Below are positions 35,885-45,150 of a stretch of DNA of 64,000 bases, piece by piece. The notes beneath the pieces were generated by a model that searched no databases, was not told where the DNA came from, and saw nothing but the letters and a program-made list of their open reading frames with translations. Numbering within the stretch: the stretch's first letter is position 1; every line of letters begins with the position of its first letter. Origin of the DNA: Robertmurraya massiliosenegalensis JC6 (GTDB lineage Bacteria; Bacillota; Bacilli; Bacillales; Cytobacillaceae). The stretch spans positions 198,361 to 262,360 of the forward strand of contig NZ_HE978511.1 in assembly GCF_000311725.1 (NCBI RefSeq). Direction: 5' to 3'. A program made the translations under genes and the position numbers.

Positions 35885-36574
35885 ATGTTTAAAATTTTGC
35901 TTATAGAAGATGATGCTTCACTTTTTCAAGAAATACATGAACGGTTAACAGATTGGTCTTATCAAGTCGTTGGTATAAAAGACTTTTCGAATATTTTACA
36001 ACCATTTTCCACATTCAAACCCGATTTGGTGATTATTGATATTCAATTGCCGAAGTACGATGGATTTCATTGGTGTCGAATGATTCGCTCCCATTCAAAT
36101 GTGCCTATCGTATTCCTTTCATCGCGCGATCATCCGATGGATATGGTAATGGCGATGCAACTAGGAGCAGATGACTTTATTCAAAAGCCATTTCATTTTG
36201 ATGTCCTCATTGCGAAAATTCAAGCGATCCTACGTCGTGTTTATAATTACAGCTCTGAACCCGTTCAGCTAAAAACTTGGTGTGGTTCTACTATCGACTA
36301 TGAGAAAAATACGGTAACAAACGATAAAGGAACCATTGAGTTAACCAAAAATGAAATTTTCATTTTAAAACAACTCATTGAGAAGAAAAACAAAATTGTC
36401 ACACGAGAAGAGCTGATAAGAAGTTTATGGGACGATGAGCGTTTTGTAAGTGACAATACACTAACAGTAAACGTCAATCGGCTACGCAAAAAATTAGGGG
36501 AAATTGGACTAGAGTCATTTATTGAAACGAAGGTTGGTCAAGGTTACATAGCGATAGAAGAGGAATTAGTATGA
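35885..36574 (+). CDS. bceR: Response regulator BceR (OmpR family)
   Basis: 229 residues from ATG 35885 with AGGTGA 6 bases upstream. The receiver domain has IEDD, the phospho-accepting Asp in LVIIDIQLPKYDGFHW and the Lys in DDFIQKPFHFD. A winged helix ends LRKKLGEIGLESFIETKVGQGY. It is very close to B. subtilis BceR. It would act with BceS to induce the downstream ABC transporter in response to peptide antibiotics such as bacitracin. Its stop overlaps the bceS start. Confidence 0.93.
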   Translation: MFKILLIEDDASLFQEIHERLTDWSYQVVGIKDFSNILQPFSTFKPDLVIIDIQLPKYDGFHWCRMIRSHSNVPIVFLSSRDHPMDMVMAMQLGADDFIQKPFHFDVLIAKIQAILRRVYNYSSEPVQLKTWCGSTIDYEKNTVTNDKGTIELTKNEIFILKQLIEKKNKIVTREELIRSLWDDERFVSDNTLTVNVNRLRKKLGEIGLESFIETKVGQGYIAIEEELV

Positions 36575-37587
36575 TTCGAACATATTTAGTTGAGAGACGT
36601 AGCTGGATACTTTTTTTTCTATTTAGCCAAATGGTCATCCTTTTTGTAACATATTTAGACTCAAAAATTTCTTTATTAGCCACACTATATAGTGTACTTC
36701 TCTCAACCATTGCCTTTATCCTCTTCCTCCTTTTCCGTTATCAGAAGGAAACAAGATTTTTCTTAGCCTTGGAGGAATGGGAGGAAGATTTTGATACATC
36801 GAAGCTAACCTATGCCGAAAGTCCCTTTGAAAAAATCGTCGAAGATACCATTACCAATCAAATCGATCTCTTAAAAAAAGGTGCTTCTCATAATAAATGG
36901 GAACTAGAACATGAAAAAGATGAACTAATGTCCTGGATACATGAAGTGAAAACACCCTTGACGGCGCTTCATTTAATGATTGATCGAATTGATGATGAGA
37001 GATTGAAAGAAAGAATGAAATATGAATGGTTAAGAATCGATCATTTACTCGATCAACAACTACATCAACGACGTCTACCATTCATGGAAAATGATCTGTA
37101 TATAGAAGAAGCGAATTTAAAAAACATTGTTTATCAAGAAATTAAAGCACTACAATCATGGTGTATGCAAAAAGGGATCGGCTTTGAAATGAACTTAGAA
37201 GATATGAATGTGCTAAGTGATTCGAAATGGCTCTCCTTCATCATCAGACAATTGCTCACAAATGCAGTGAAATATAGTAAAGACACCGATATCCAGATAA
37301 AAAGCTATCCTCAAAATGGGTCGACTGTTTTGGAAGTAACAGATTTCGGTCGTGGCATTGATCCGAGAGACGTGCCGCGAATTTTTGACCGAGGTTTTAC
37401 ATCGACTTCACATCATCAGGATCATGCAGCAACAGGAATGGGCTTATATTTAGCAAGTAAAGCGGCAAAATCCCTTTTCATCACTATTGAAGTTGAATCT
37501 AAATTATGTGTTGGTACTACCTTCACATTAACATTCCCAAAGAAAAATGAGTTTCTCCGCTTGTCATCTGTTCTAAATGATCATTGA
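36571..37587 (+). CDS. bceS: Intramembrane-sensing histidine kinase BceS
   Basis: 338 residues. Two N-terminal helices (ILFFLFSQMVILFVTY and LLATLYSVLLSTIAFILFLLF) flank almost no external loop, the mark of intramembrane-sensing kinases. The phospho-His is in MSWIHEVKTPLTAL, the N box in RQLLTNAVKYS and the G boxes in VTDFGRGI and GMGLYLA. It senses the flux state of BceAB rather than the antibiotic itself. Confidence 0.93.
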   Translation: MIRTYLVERRSWILFFLFSQMVILFVTYLDSKISLLATLYSVLLSTIAFILFLLFRYQKETRFFLALEEWEEDFDTSKLTYAESPFEKIVEDTITNQIDLLKKGASHNKWELEHEKDELMSWIHEVKTPLTALHLMIDRIDDERLKERMKYEWLRIDHLLDQQLHQRRLPFMENDLYIEEANLKNIVYQEIKALQSWCMQKGIGFEMNLEDMNVLSDSKWLSFIIRQLLTNAVKYSKDTDIQIKSYPQNGSTVLEVTDFGRGIDPRDVPRIFDRGFTSTSHHQDHAATGMGLYLASKAAKSLFITIEVESKLCVGTTFTLTFPKKNEFLRLSSVLNDH

Positions 37588-37608
37588 TGGTTGTACAAGC
37601 TCTTACGT

Positions 37609-37686
37609 GCATGTGACAAAAATGTCACATGCTTTTCCATTTTGTTTGACCAATCGAAGGAAGCTTCTAGTAGCCCCTTCTATAAT
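37609..37686 (+). promoter_or_regulatory. BceR-type operator and bceAB promoter
   Basis: A perfect palindrome GCATGTGACA-AAAA-TGTCACATGC (37609-37632) fits the reported BceR pattern TNACA-N4-TGTNA. A consensus TATAAT (37681-37686) lies 48 bases downstream with no good -35, as expected for an activator-dependent promoter. It separates bceRS from bceAB. Confidence 0.75.
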
Positions 37687-37719
37687 AAAATTATAAGAGA
37701 GAAAAAGGAGAGACATAAA

Positions 37720-38481
37720 ATGACCATATTAGAAGCAACCAAAATCTACAAAAGCTACGGAAATAAATTCAATAAACAAGAAGTGTTAAAAGGAATAGAT
37801 ATTCAAATTGAAAAGGGTGAATTCGTCAGCATCATGGGAGCTTCTGGTTCAGGAAAAACCACCCTATTGAATGTTTTGTCTTCAATAGATAAAGCAAGCG
37901 ATGGTTCAATCAAAATCGAAGGCAAAGAAATCACCACTCTAAAGGAAAAAGAGCTTGCTGAATTTAGGAAAAGACATTTAGGTTTTATTTTTCAAGAATA
38001 CAACTTATTGGACACCTTAACCGTGAAGGAAAATATTCTTTTGCCCTTATCTGTCGCAAAAATTTCCAAACAGGCTGCGGAGCAAATGTTTGTTGCCCTC
38101 GCGAAAGAGCTTAGGATCTATGAACTGAAGGATAAATATCCAAATGAAATCTCTGGTGGACAAAAACAACGAACTTCTGCCGCACGGGCGTTTATCCATG
38201 AACCAAGCATTATTTTTGCCGATGAACCAACAGGTGCATTGGACTCAAAATCGGCGTCAGATCTCCTTAGTAAGTTAAGTGACTTAAATGAAAATCGAAG
38301 AACGACGATTGCTATGGTCACTCACGACCCAATTGCAGCAAGCTATAGCGACCGTGTGATTTTTATAAAAGATGGACGTGTTTTTTCTCAAAGCTATAAA
38401 GGAGAACAGCCAAGAAATTCGTTCCTAAAAGATATTATGAAAACACAAGGCGTTTTAGGCGGTGTTCAGTATGAAGATTAA
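37720..38481 (+). CDS. bceA: Bacitracin-type ABC transporter ATP-binding protein BceA
   Basis: 253 residues from ATG 37720 (AAAGGAG upstream), the same length as B. subtilis BceA; the longer frame from 37591 is not supported. Walker [13 protein letters not shown], signature [15 protein letters not shown], Walker [13 protein letters not shown] and the H-loop VTHDP are all present. It powers BceB, which frees lipid II-cycle targets from peptide antibiotics. Confidence 0.95.
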   Translation: MTILEATKIYKSYGNKFNKQEVLKGIDIQIEKGEFVSIMGASGSGKTTLLNVLSSIDKASDGSIKIEGKEITTLKEKELAEFRKRHLGFIFQEYNLLDTLTVKENILLPLSVAKISKQAAEQMFVALAKELRIYELKDKYPNEISGGQKQRTSAARAFIHEPSIIFADEPTGALDSKSASDLLSKLSDLNENRRTTIAMVTHDPIAASYSDRVIFIKDGRVFSQSYKGEQPRNSFLKDIMKTQGVLGGVQYED

Positions 38482-40417
38482 TGAGCTTATCATTCGTAAT
38501 CTAAAAAAGAATTTAAAAAACTATTATCTTTATGTATTTGCTTTAGTCTTTAGTGCAGCCCTTTACTTCGCTTTTGTTACCCTACAATATGATCCATCCG
38601 TTGATCTATTAGAAGGTACTGTTAAAGGAACAGCGGCTATTCGTGTAGCTTCCGTTTTATTGGTTGTGATCGTATCCGTCTTTCTCCTGTATGCAAATAA
38701 TATTTTTATTAAAAGAAGAAGCAAGGAAATTGGCTTATTTCAGCTTATTGGAATGACAAAGGGAAAGATTTTTCGCATTCTAAATACAGAAAACTTTATT
38801 CTCTATTTTCTTTCACTCGCATTAGGTATTTTTATCGGGTTTATCGGTTCAAAATTAATTTTAATGATTCTCTTTAAAATAACGGGAATTGAGACAGAAA
38901 CAGCGCTACATTTTTCAGCCGAAGCTCTTCTCCAATCCATTGTTATTTTCACGATCATTTATTTACTAATCATGCTTATGAACTATTTGTTTATAAAACG
39001 CCAGACGATTTTATCGTTATTCAGGGTCATCTCAACTACTGAGAATACGTTAAAAGGGATGAACTTTTGGCAAATGTTCATTGGAATTGCTGGAATCATC
39101 CTCGTCATAATCGGCTATTATGTTTCCTCTAAACTATTTAGTGGAGAGATTACCGAAATGAACGAATTGTTCATGGCAATGCTCTTTATCCTTGCTTCTG
39201 TTATCTTAGGAACCTATCTGTTTTTCAAAGGATCAGTAAGCTTTATTTTTCATCTCATTCGCAAAAGAAAAAAAGGCTACTTGAACATTAATGAAGTCCT
39301 TTCTTTATCTTCATTAATGTTTCGAATGAAATCTAACGCACTAATGCTAACGATTATTACAACTGTATCAGCATTAGCTCTTGCTTTACTATCCTTATCC
39401 TATATCTCTTACTATTCAGCTGAGACAAAGGCTAAAAATTATGTCGCAAGTGATTTTGCGATTACGAACGAAGAAGATGCTGCAAAATTTGAGGAAAAGT
39501 TAGAGCAGGAACAAATTCCTTATTCCACAACGAAGATTCATGTGCTTCAAATTGAATCCAATATCAGCGCGATTATCAATGGTGACACCGATGGCATGTT
39601 TATTGATACAAGTAAGTTTGTTATTCCTGTTATCAGTGATAAAGAAGTAAATGGGTACGATGTATCTCCAGATGAAACGATTTTTACAGGCTTTGATGAT
39701 ATGCTTGAAAGGTTTATGAGATTTGCTGATACTGGAGAGATTGAACTATTCGGACAAACACAGACGATTCCGCAAAAATTTATCGGAATGGAAAAGGAAT
39801 ACCTCATTTCTTTTCAATTTACTTCAGGTGGCTTACCGCTTGCCATTGTTGATGAGACAGTATTTGCACAATTATCTGAAGATCTCGATCCAACTATTCA
39901 AGGAGATGCGTCTTTATTTATTGGCTACCGTCTAAAGATGAGCGAGCAATTGGAGAAAGCGGATAAGATTTTTGAAGAGCTTGGATTTGATGAAAATTAT
40001 CTTCATTCGTCTCGATTACACATGAGTAATGAAGAAAAAGGCAATATGGGGCTTGTCATGTTTATCGTTGGCTTTCTTGGTTTAACGTTCTTAATTACAT
40101 CTGGCTGTATACTATACTTTAAACAAATGGGAGAAAGTGAAGAAGAAAAACCAAGCTACACGATCTTACGAAAACTCGGATTTACAGAACAAGACTTGGT
40201 GAGAGGGATACGATCCAAACAGTTATTTAATTTTGGCATCCCTCTTCTAATCGGCCTTCTCCATAGTTACTTTGCGATCCAATCGGGCTGGTTCCTATTT
40301 GGTTCTGAACTATGGACACCGATGATTCTTGTTATGATTATTTACACAATCCTTTATTCAATCTTTGCTTTCCTATCCCTGTTCTACTACAAAAAAGTCA
40401 TTAAATTATCTCTATGA
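38471..40417 (+). CDS. bceB: Bacitracin-type ABC transporter permease BceB
   Basis: 648 residues from ATG 38471, overlapping bceA by 11 bases. There are ten predicted membrane helices with FtsX-like domains ([21 protein letters not shown] near residue 80). A large extracellular domain of about 200 residues (around 310-520) follows helix VII, the region that determines substrate and signal specificity in BceB. It transports or displaces antimicrobial peptides and, with BceS, acts as the sensor. Confidence 0.94.
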   Translation: MKINELIIRNLKKNLKNYYLYVFALVFSAALYFAFVTLQYDPSVDLLEGTVKGTAAIRVASVLLVVIVSVFLLYANNIFIKRRSKEIGLFQLIGMTKGKIFRILNTENFILYFLSLALGIFIGFIGSKLILMILFKITGIETETALHFSAEALLQSIVIFTIIYLLIMLMNYLFIKRQTILSLFRVISTTENTLKGMNFWQMFIGIAGIILVIIGYYVSSKLFSGEITEMNELFMAMLFILASVILGTYLFFKGSVSFIFHLIRKRKKGYLNINEVLSLSSLMFRMKSNALMLTIITTVSALALALLSLSYISYYSAETKAKNYVASDFAITNEEDAAKFEEKLEQEQIPYSTTKIHVLQIESNISAIINGDTDGMFIDTSKFVIPVISDKEVNGYDVSPDETIFTGFDDMLERFMRFADTGEIELFGQTQTIPQKFIGMEKEYLISFQFTSGGLPLAIVDETVFAQLSEDLDPTIQGDASLFIGYRLKMSEQLEKADKIFEELGFDENYLHSSRLHMSNEEKGNMGLVMFIVGFLGLTFLITSGCILYFKQMGESEEEKPSYTILRKLGFTEQDLVRGIRSKQLFNFGIPLLIGLLHSYFAIQSGWFLFGSELWTPMILVMIIYTILYSIFAFLSLFYYKKVIKLSL

Positions 40418-40418
40418 A

Positions 40419-40449
40419 AAAAGGAGCTCCATTAACGGAGCTCCTTTTA
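40419..40449. terminator. bceAB terminator (bidirectional)
   Basis: AAAAGGAGCTCC pairs with GGAGCTCCTTTT around a 6-base loop, 2 bases after the bceB stop, and would also end the frameshifted reductase gene on the other strand. Confidence 0.9.
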
Positions 40450-40451
40450 GC

Positions 40452-40993
40452 TTATTCTGCTTTAACAAATTCAATAAATCGCTCAATAACCCCATCTAAA
40501 AAGGCTAATGTTGGTTATCAATAAGCTTTCCCTCTTTAAATTTATCACCTGCATGGTTGAGAAGAATTTCATTTCCAGCAGGAGGCAATACACGTGAAGA
40601 AAGTCCAGGGCTTGATAAAATTTGACGTAAGTGTTGCTGTGCCCGTAGCGATCCAACTTGTCCTGTTGATGCACCTGCAACCATGACAGACTTCCCTTTT
40701 AATTCTTTGTCTGCACGAGAAAGCCAATCTAAGGCATTTTTTAATACACCCGGGATTGACCAATTAAATTCTGGTGTCACAATCAGGACAGCATCACTAC
40801 TTACGATCTCTTTTCGCAAACGAAGTACGGCAGAGCTTGGATTGTCTTCCGTATCTTGATTATAATAAGGAAGATCATCAATCTTTGCTACGGTAATTTC
40901 TATTTTTTCACGATAGCGCTCTTCCATTGTTTTCACTAAAGCTAAATTTAACGATTCTTTTCGAGTGCTTCCTACTAGTGCTACGAGTTTCAT
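40452..40993 (-). pseudogene. NADPH-dependent FMN reductase, frameshifted near the 3' end
   Basis: A flavodoxin-like protein from ATG 40993 (GGTGG upstream). It has the NADPH/FMN-binding start LVALVGSTRKESLNLALV and a central VTPEFNWSIPGVLKNALDWLSR. The open frame stops at 40505 (KLIDNQH), but the sequence continues in the next frame to 40452 as PTLAFLDGVIERFIEFVKAE, the usual C-terminal helix. Two bases remain between the Asp codon and that Pro codon (40515-40516), so one base is missing. It is either a real frameshift or a sequencing error. Intact, it would be an azoreductase-like FMN reductase of about 180 residues. Confidence 0.8.
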
Positions 40994-41012
40994 TTTTTTA
41001 CCACCTTTGTCG

Positions 41013-41957
41013 CTAATGAATGAATGATCCTTTAAAAACACGGTCAATTTTCGCCATTTCGGCTTCTGAAAGTTGAACTTCTCCTGCTTGAAGATTGCTC
41101 AAAATCTGCTCCGGTGTTTTTGCACCAGGAATGACTGCATGAATTGGTTTACGTGTTAAATACCACGCTAATACAACATGACCAACCTGACATTTTTTTT
41201 CACTGGCGATTTTATGTAATTCATCAATTTTTTCTAAATTAATGAAGTAAGCATCCTCTTTAAACAGTGGGTGCTTCTTTTGATTCTCTGTCAAAGGAGT
41301 ATCTCTGCGATATTTACCTGTTAAAAGGCCCTTCGCTAATGGAAAATAAGGAATAAAAGAAATTTCCTGTTCCTCCACATATGGAAAGATCTCTTCTTCA
41401 GCAGTACGGTTGAACAAGTTATAATGAGATTGCAGAACCTCTAAATAACCATCTTGATTAGCTTCCTTCAACTGCTCTATATTAAAATTTGAAACACCAA
41501 TTGCTCTAATCTTCCCTTGTTCTTTTAACCTTTGCAGCGCACCGACAGCTTCTGCCTTTGGTGTTTTATCGTCTGGAAAATGAATATAAAATAAATCTAT
41601 ATAGTCTGTTTGCAGCCTTCTAAGCGACTCTTCAACACTTTGAGTAAGAAATTGCGGAGAATTATTATGCACGACTTCTTTGTCAACAAATGTGTAAGAA
41701 GCCTTTGATGCAATCACAAAATCGTCACGTTTGCCATGTTCTTTCATGACCTCACCGATTAATTCTTCTGAGCGACCAAGTCCATAAAAATAAGCTGTAT
41801 CAAAAAAGTTCATTCCATTATTAATCGCGGTATGAATGATCTTTTTAGAAATCGCTTCATCGATATTTTCATAAATATTATGGCCGCCAATAGCATTTGC
41901 TCCTAGACCAATAGGATTAACAAGTAAATCTGTTCTACCAATGCGATTACGCAACAT
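41013..41957 (-). CDS. Aldo/keto reductase
   Basis: A 314-residue TIM-barrel oxidoreductase. The tetrad is visible as Asp and Tyr in FFDTAYFYGLGRSEEL, Lys in VIASKASYTFV and His in FYIHFPDD. The phosphate-binding end has VIPGAKTPEQILSNL. It uses NADPH to reduce aldehydes or ketones. The reductase gene downstream starts 19 bases after its stop, so they are probably co-transcribed. SD GGAGGAG precedes the ATG. Confidence 0.92.
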   Translation of the reverse strand: MLRNRIGRTDLLVNPIGLGANAIGGHNIYENIDEAISKKIIHTAINNGMNFFDTAYFYGLGRSEELIGEVMKEHGKRDDFVIASKASYTFVDKEVVHNNSPQFLTQSVEESLRRLQTDYIDLFYIHFPDDKTPKAEAVGALQRLKEQGKIRAIGVSNFNIEQLKEANQDGYLEVLQSHYNLFNRTAEEEIFPYVEEQEISFIPYFPLAKGLLTGKYRRDTPLTENQKKHPLFKEDAYFINLEKIDELHKIASEKKCQVGHVVLAWYLTRKPIHAVIPGAKTPEQILSNLQAGEVQLSEAEMAKIDRVFKGSFIH

Positions 41958-42077
41958 CGTTTATGCTCCTCCTCTCAATTACTACTCTTTAAATATAAAC
42001 CTCTCATTTTTGATTTGCGAATGATAAGTCTTCATTTCAAGATTATTTTTTAACTTTTAAAAACTATTGCACAATTT

Positions 42078-42138
42078 ATTCAATATATATATTACAAAAA
42101 GCAATTTATATATTGAATTATGTAATATATATGTTACA
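42078..42138 (+). promoter_or_regulatory. Palindromic operator region of the Xre regulator gene
   Basis: ATTCAATATATA (42078-42089) faces TATATATTGAAT (42107-42118). A second symmetrical block, TGTAA to TTACA (42121-42138), follows. The stretch is nearly pure A/T and ends 25 bases before the GTG start. It is a likely binding site for the regulator itself. Confidence 0.5.
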
Positions 42139-42163
42139 ATCAAATTAAGAGGTGATTCAATAA

Positions 42164-42382
42164 GTGAGAAATAATGTAAAAATTGCTCGTATTCAGGTAG
42201 ATTTAACACAGCAACAGCTAGCAGAGAAAATCGGTGTCACACGACAAACCATTAGCTTAATTGAAAAAGGCAAGTATAATCCAACATTGAAATTGTGCTT
42301 AGAAATTTGTTATGCCGTTCATAAATCATTAGATGAGGTTTTTTGGATTGAGGAGGAGGAATTTAAGAATGAAGATCATTAA
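42164..42382 (+). CDS. Xre-family HTH regulator (YozG-like)
   Basis: A 72-residue protein starting at GTG 42164 with AGAGGTGATT upstream. A single HTH_3 domain fills it: LTQQQLAEKIGVTRQTISLIEKGKYNPTLKL. Short Xre proteins of this type usually repress their own operon, here shared with a membrane protein whose start overlaps the regulator's end by 14 bases. Confidence 0.92.
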   Translation: MRNNVKIARIQVDLTQQQLAEKIGVTRQTISLIEKGKYNPTLKLCLEICYAVHKSLDEVFWIEEEEFKNEDH

Positions 42383-42803
42383 AGATGAACGACTACAATT
42401 GCAAAATTTAAAAAATATTCGTATTGCCTTTATTATACAGACAGTTGGGATTCTTGCAATTTTGCTCTATGATACTGTAACTCAAGGGTATACAGCGGCT
42501 AAAGAAAATCCTGTCTGGCTCGTATTTATGCTTTCCGCCGTTGTTTTAGGCTGGCTAAATCTAAGAATCTCCGTCGACGAATATGATGATGCCAATCACC
42601 CAAAAAAGCCTGCACCGTATTATCAAGTTGTCATTATTCCGTTAGTGGTAGGTCTTGTCGTCACATTGTTAGCATTATATGGTCCAGATAAAAGCCGTTT
42701 TAGTGAAGCTTTACTTATTGGAGCCATTGTGTTTATTTGTTTTCTCGCAACCTTTACATTTGTATATTTCTTACGGAAAAAGCGGACAGAGGATGAAGAA
42801 TAA
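42369..42803 (+). CDS. Membrane protein paired with the Xre regulator
   Basis: 144 residues from ATG 42369; GGAGGAGG sits about 9 bases before it, so the longer frame from 42333 is rejected. There are four hydrophobic segments (IAFIIQTVGILAILLY, PVWLVFMLSAVVLGWL, VVIIPLVVGLVVTLLALY and LIGAIVFICFLATFTFVYFL). It resembles the DUF3278/DUF2178-like partner proteins of YozG-type regulators. Function is unknown. Confidence 0.8.
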   Translation: MKIIKDERLQLQNLKNIRIAFIIQTVGILAILLYDTVTQGYTAAKENPVWLVFMLSAVVLGWLNLRISVDEYDDANHPKKPAPYYQVVIIPLVVGLVVTLLALYGPDKSRFSEALLIGAIVFICFLATFTFVYFLRKKRTEDEE

Positions 42804-42816
42804 CATTTTCCATTCG

Positions 42817-42858
42817 CATACAAAAATGGCAATAACAAGTTATTGCCATTTTTGTATG
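42817..42858 (+). terminator. Long perfect hairpin terminator
   Basis: A 19-bp perfect stem (42817-42835 with 42840-42858) with a 4-base loop follows the membrane protein gene. No separate terminator was seen for the convergent pduQ, so this hairpin may serve both. Confidence 0.8.
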
Positions 42859-43032
42859 TAAGTTTTCAGTACAAGTCATTTGATTACCTCAACTTACATG
42901 ACCAAATGAGAACATACTTATTCTCTTATACCTACAAACTACTTAATTAACCAATGATAGACGATCTTAGGAAGAAAGCTTTTAAATCGGTACCTCCTCA
43001 TAGACGTTTCCTCCTTTAATACGATAATATTC

Positions 43033-44187
43033 TTATCCTTTGTAAATCCATTTTAATAGATGAATAAAGTCTGATTCAGATACTTCTCTAGGATTTCCCT
43101 CTGTACAAATATCCTTTTGGGCACTATCGACGATATCTTGGAGTTGCTGTTCATATTCTTGTTCCTCTATATTTGCACCATGTATCGATAAAGGGATGGC
43201 TAATTTTTCATTTAGTACTTTTACAGCCGTTGATAGACTCATGACACCTTCTCTTCGTGTAGAACAAGGTAATCCAAGAATTCTAGCTAGTTCTGCATAC
43301 TTTTTGGCTGCCTTTGAAGTTTGATAAGTTTCATCACAGATTCCCCCATTATACTGAATAATATAAGGGAGTAATAATGCGTTGCTTCGACCGTGCGAAA
43401 GGTGGAATTTTGCACCAATTGCATGAGCTAAACTATGGGTAATCCCTAAAGATGCATTTGTAAATGCGATCCCCGCCATACATGAGGCTAAATGTATTTT
43501 CCCTCTTGCTTCCATGTCATTTCCAAATCGATACGCTCTTAACAAATAAGTAAAAACACTCTTAATCGCCTTCTCTGCATAAAGATCTGTTAATTCTGTC
43601 GCATTAGCCGAAACATAAGCTTCGATTGCGTGAGTCAGTACATCCATGCCTGTATCAGCCGTGACGGATGGAGGTACCGTTTTCGTCAATTGCTCATCTA
43701 AAATCGCAACTTCTGGAATCATTCGTTCGTCATTTAGAGGAATTTTAATATTGTTGCTCATATCTGTCACCACTGAATAGGATGTGACCTCAGAGCCTGT
43801 TCCACTAGTAGTGGGAATTGCAATAAATAACGGTTTATCAACCCATTTTGCATTTGGGATTTTTTCCATTACCTGATAATAGAAAAGCAGGATTGCTTTA
43901 GCTACATCAATTGGTGAGCCTCCCCCAAGAGCGATAATGACATCTGGTTTTTCTTCAAGAAACATAGCAAGACCATTTTGAACGGTTTCAAGCGAAGGAT
44001 TTGGCTCTACATCTGAGAAAATTTTACAAGGTATTCCTTGTAATCGATTCGTGATCGCATCTGCCATCCCAAACTTCACCATCATTTTATCCGTCACCAG
44101 AAAAGCCTTCTCTTTCTTTAAATCTTTTAAGAAATCGACGGAATGGCTGCCATTATAAATTTTTGGTCCTACAAAAAAAGAATTCAT
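43033..44187 (-). CDS. pduQ: Iron-containing alcohol dehydrogenase (1-propanol dehydrogenase PduQ)
   Basis: A 384-residue group III alcohol dehydrogenase. NAD binding is shown by ALGGGSPIDVAKAILL. Iron ligands lie in DTGMDVLTHAIEAYVS (Asp, His) and SLAHAIGAKFHLSHGRSN (two His). In Pdu compartments it reduces propionaldehyde to 1-propanol and regenerates NAD for PduP. It is the last gene of the operon. SD GGAGG precedes the ATG. Confidence 0.92.
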   Translation of the reverse strand: MNSFFVGPKIYNGSHSVDFLKDLKKEKAFLVTDKMMVKFGMADAITNRLQGIPCKIFSDVEPNPSLETVQNGLAMFLEEKPDVIIALGGGSPIDVAKAILLFYYQVMEKIPNAKWVDKPLFIAIPTTSGTGSEVTSYSVVTDMSNNIKIPLNDERMIPEVAILDEQLTKTVPPSVTADTGMDVLTHAIEAYVSANATELTDLYAEKAIKSVFTYLLRAYRFGNDMEARGKIHLASCMAGIAFTNASLGITHSLAHAIGAKFHLSHGRSNALLLPYIIQYNGGICDETYQTSKAAKKYAELARILGLPCSTRREGVMSLSTAVKVLNEKLAIPLSIHGANIEEQEYEQQLQDIVDSAQKDICTEGNPREVSESDFIHLLKWIYKG

Positions 44188-44237
44188 TTCTTGTACCTCC
44201 GTATTTCTAACTTAAAACTCCCTCATTGTGACACTTA

Positions 44238-45069
44238 TCACATAAATGTGAAGATAAAGAAGCTACAAATAAAGATGGTCGTTGCGGGCGGGTCAATATA
44301 CGTATCTACATATGAATTGAAGGTATTCCCTGCGATTTCACCTATTACCCCAGCAATTACCGCAAACAACGCTCCATACAAGATGCTTCCGGTAGCAATT
44401 GTTGCATACCCTGCGACAAGAGTAATATGATGTGTCGCTGGAATATCGAAGCCAAATTGTAAGAGAATTAATAAGGATGCACTAATGACGAAGCCGAGAA
44501 CATTAATTTGCGTAAGGTCAACAAGATATGAAATGACCAATCCAAATCCGAGGGAATAGATGACAATAAACCCTAACGATTTTCCCCCAGGCACAAACTT
44601 CCTTTTCTCTCCATTTGTTGGTGTAAACTTCCCTATGAGTCCCGATTTCCCAAAAACAAAACGAGAAATAATACAGGAGATAAACACGGTTAAGGCAACT
44701 GTATCTACAGGCGTTTCGAAATAAACAAGTACACTGTTAATAAGGTAACCAATAATTCCAAACATACCTCCGACTAATAAAACACCGATATCGTTTGTCT
44801 TCTTCAGTGGTGTTACAATATCTAATGCACTATCCAATTCATTTCTTTTATTTGCTGCAAACGCCGCTGCTGCTACGCCTCCAGCAAATGCAATATGCGG
44901 ACCAAGTAGTGTCCCAAATACCACATCATTTAAAATGGTCGGTGGTCCACCGGCAGCAATCACTCCGACACCAATTAATCCACCCTGCAAAAATAAAAGC
45001 TGGCAATGCACCAAATAATGCACCAAATAGTCCACCGCCAAAGGATGCTAAAATTAATTCCCAAGACAT
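44238..45069 (-). pseudogene. Multi-spanning membrane protein of the pdu operon, frame broken near the N-terminus
   Basis: The frame starts at ATG 45069 with a GAGAGG site as MSWELILASFGGGLFGALFG, but runs into a stop. At 44983-44985 the run CCC (GGG on the coding strand) has one base too many. Removing it joins ALPAFIFAG directly to GLIGVGVIAAGGPPTIL, and the frame continues to 44238, about 276 residues. About eight hydrophobic helices and Gly-rich loops are visible (LGFDIPATHHITLVAGYATI). I do not recognise it as PduF (MIP) or EutH. Its place between pduP and pduQ suggests diol, aldehyde or cofactor transport. Either a sequencing error or an inactivated gene. Confidence 0.75.
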
Positions 45070-45150
45070 AAAAACCTCTCCTTTTCAATTTCTTCGTATA
45101 AAATAAAGGCTTATCATGGAGAAAAAATCTTGTAATCATACACTTTGTTG

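Noticed and set aside
37646..37651. TTGACC as the -35 of bceA
   Set aside because: It lies 29 bases from the TATAAT, far beyond a usable spacer.
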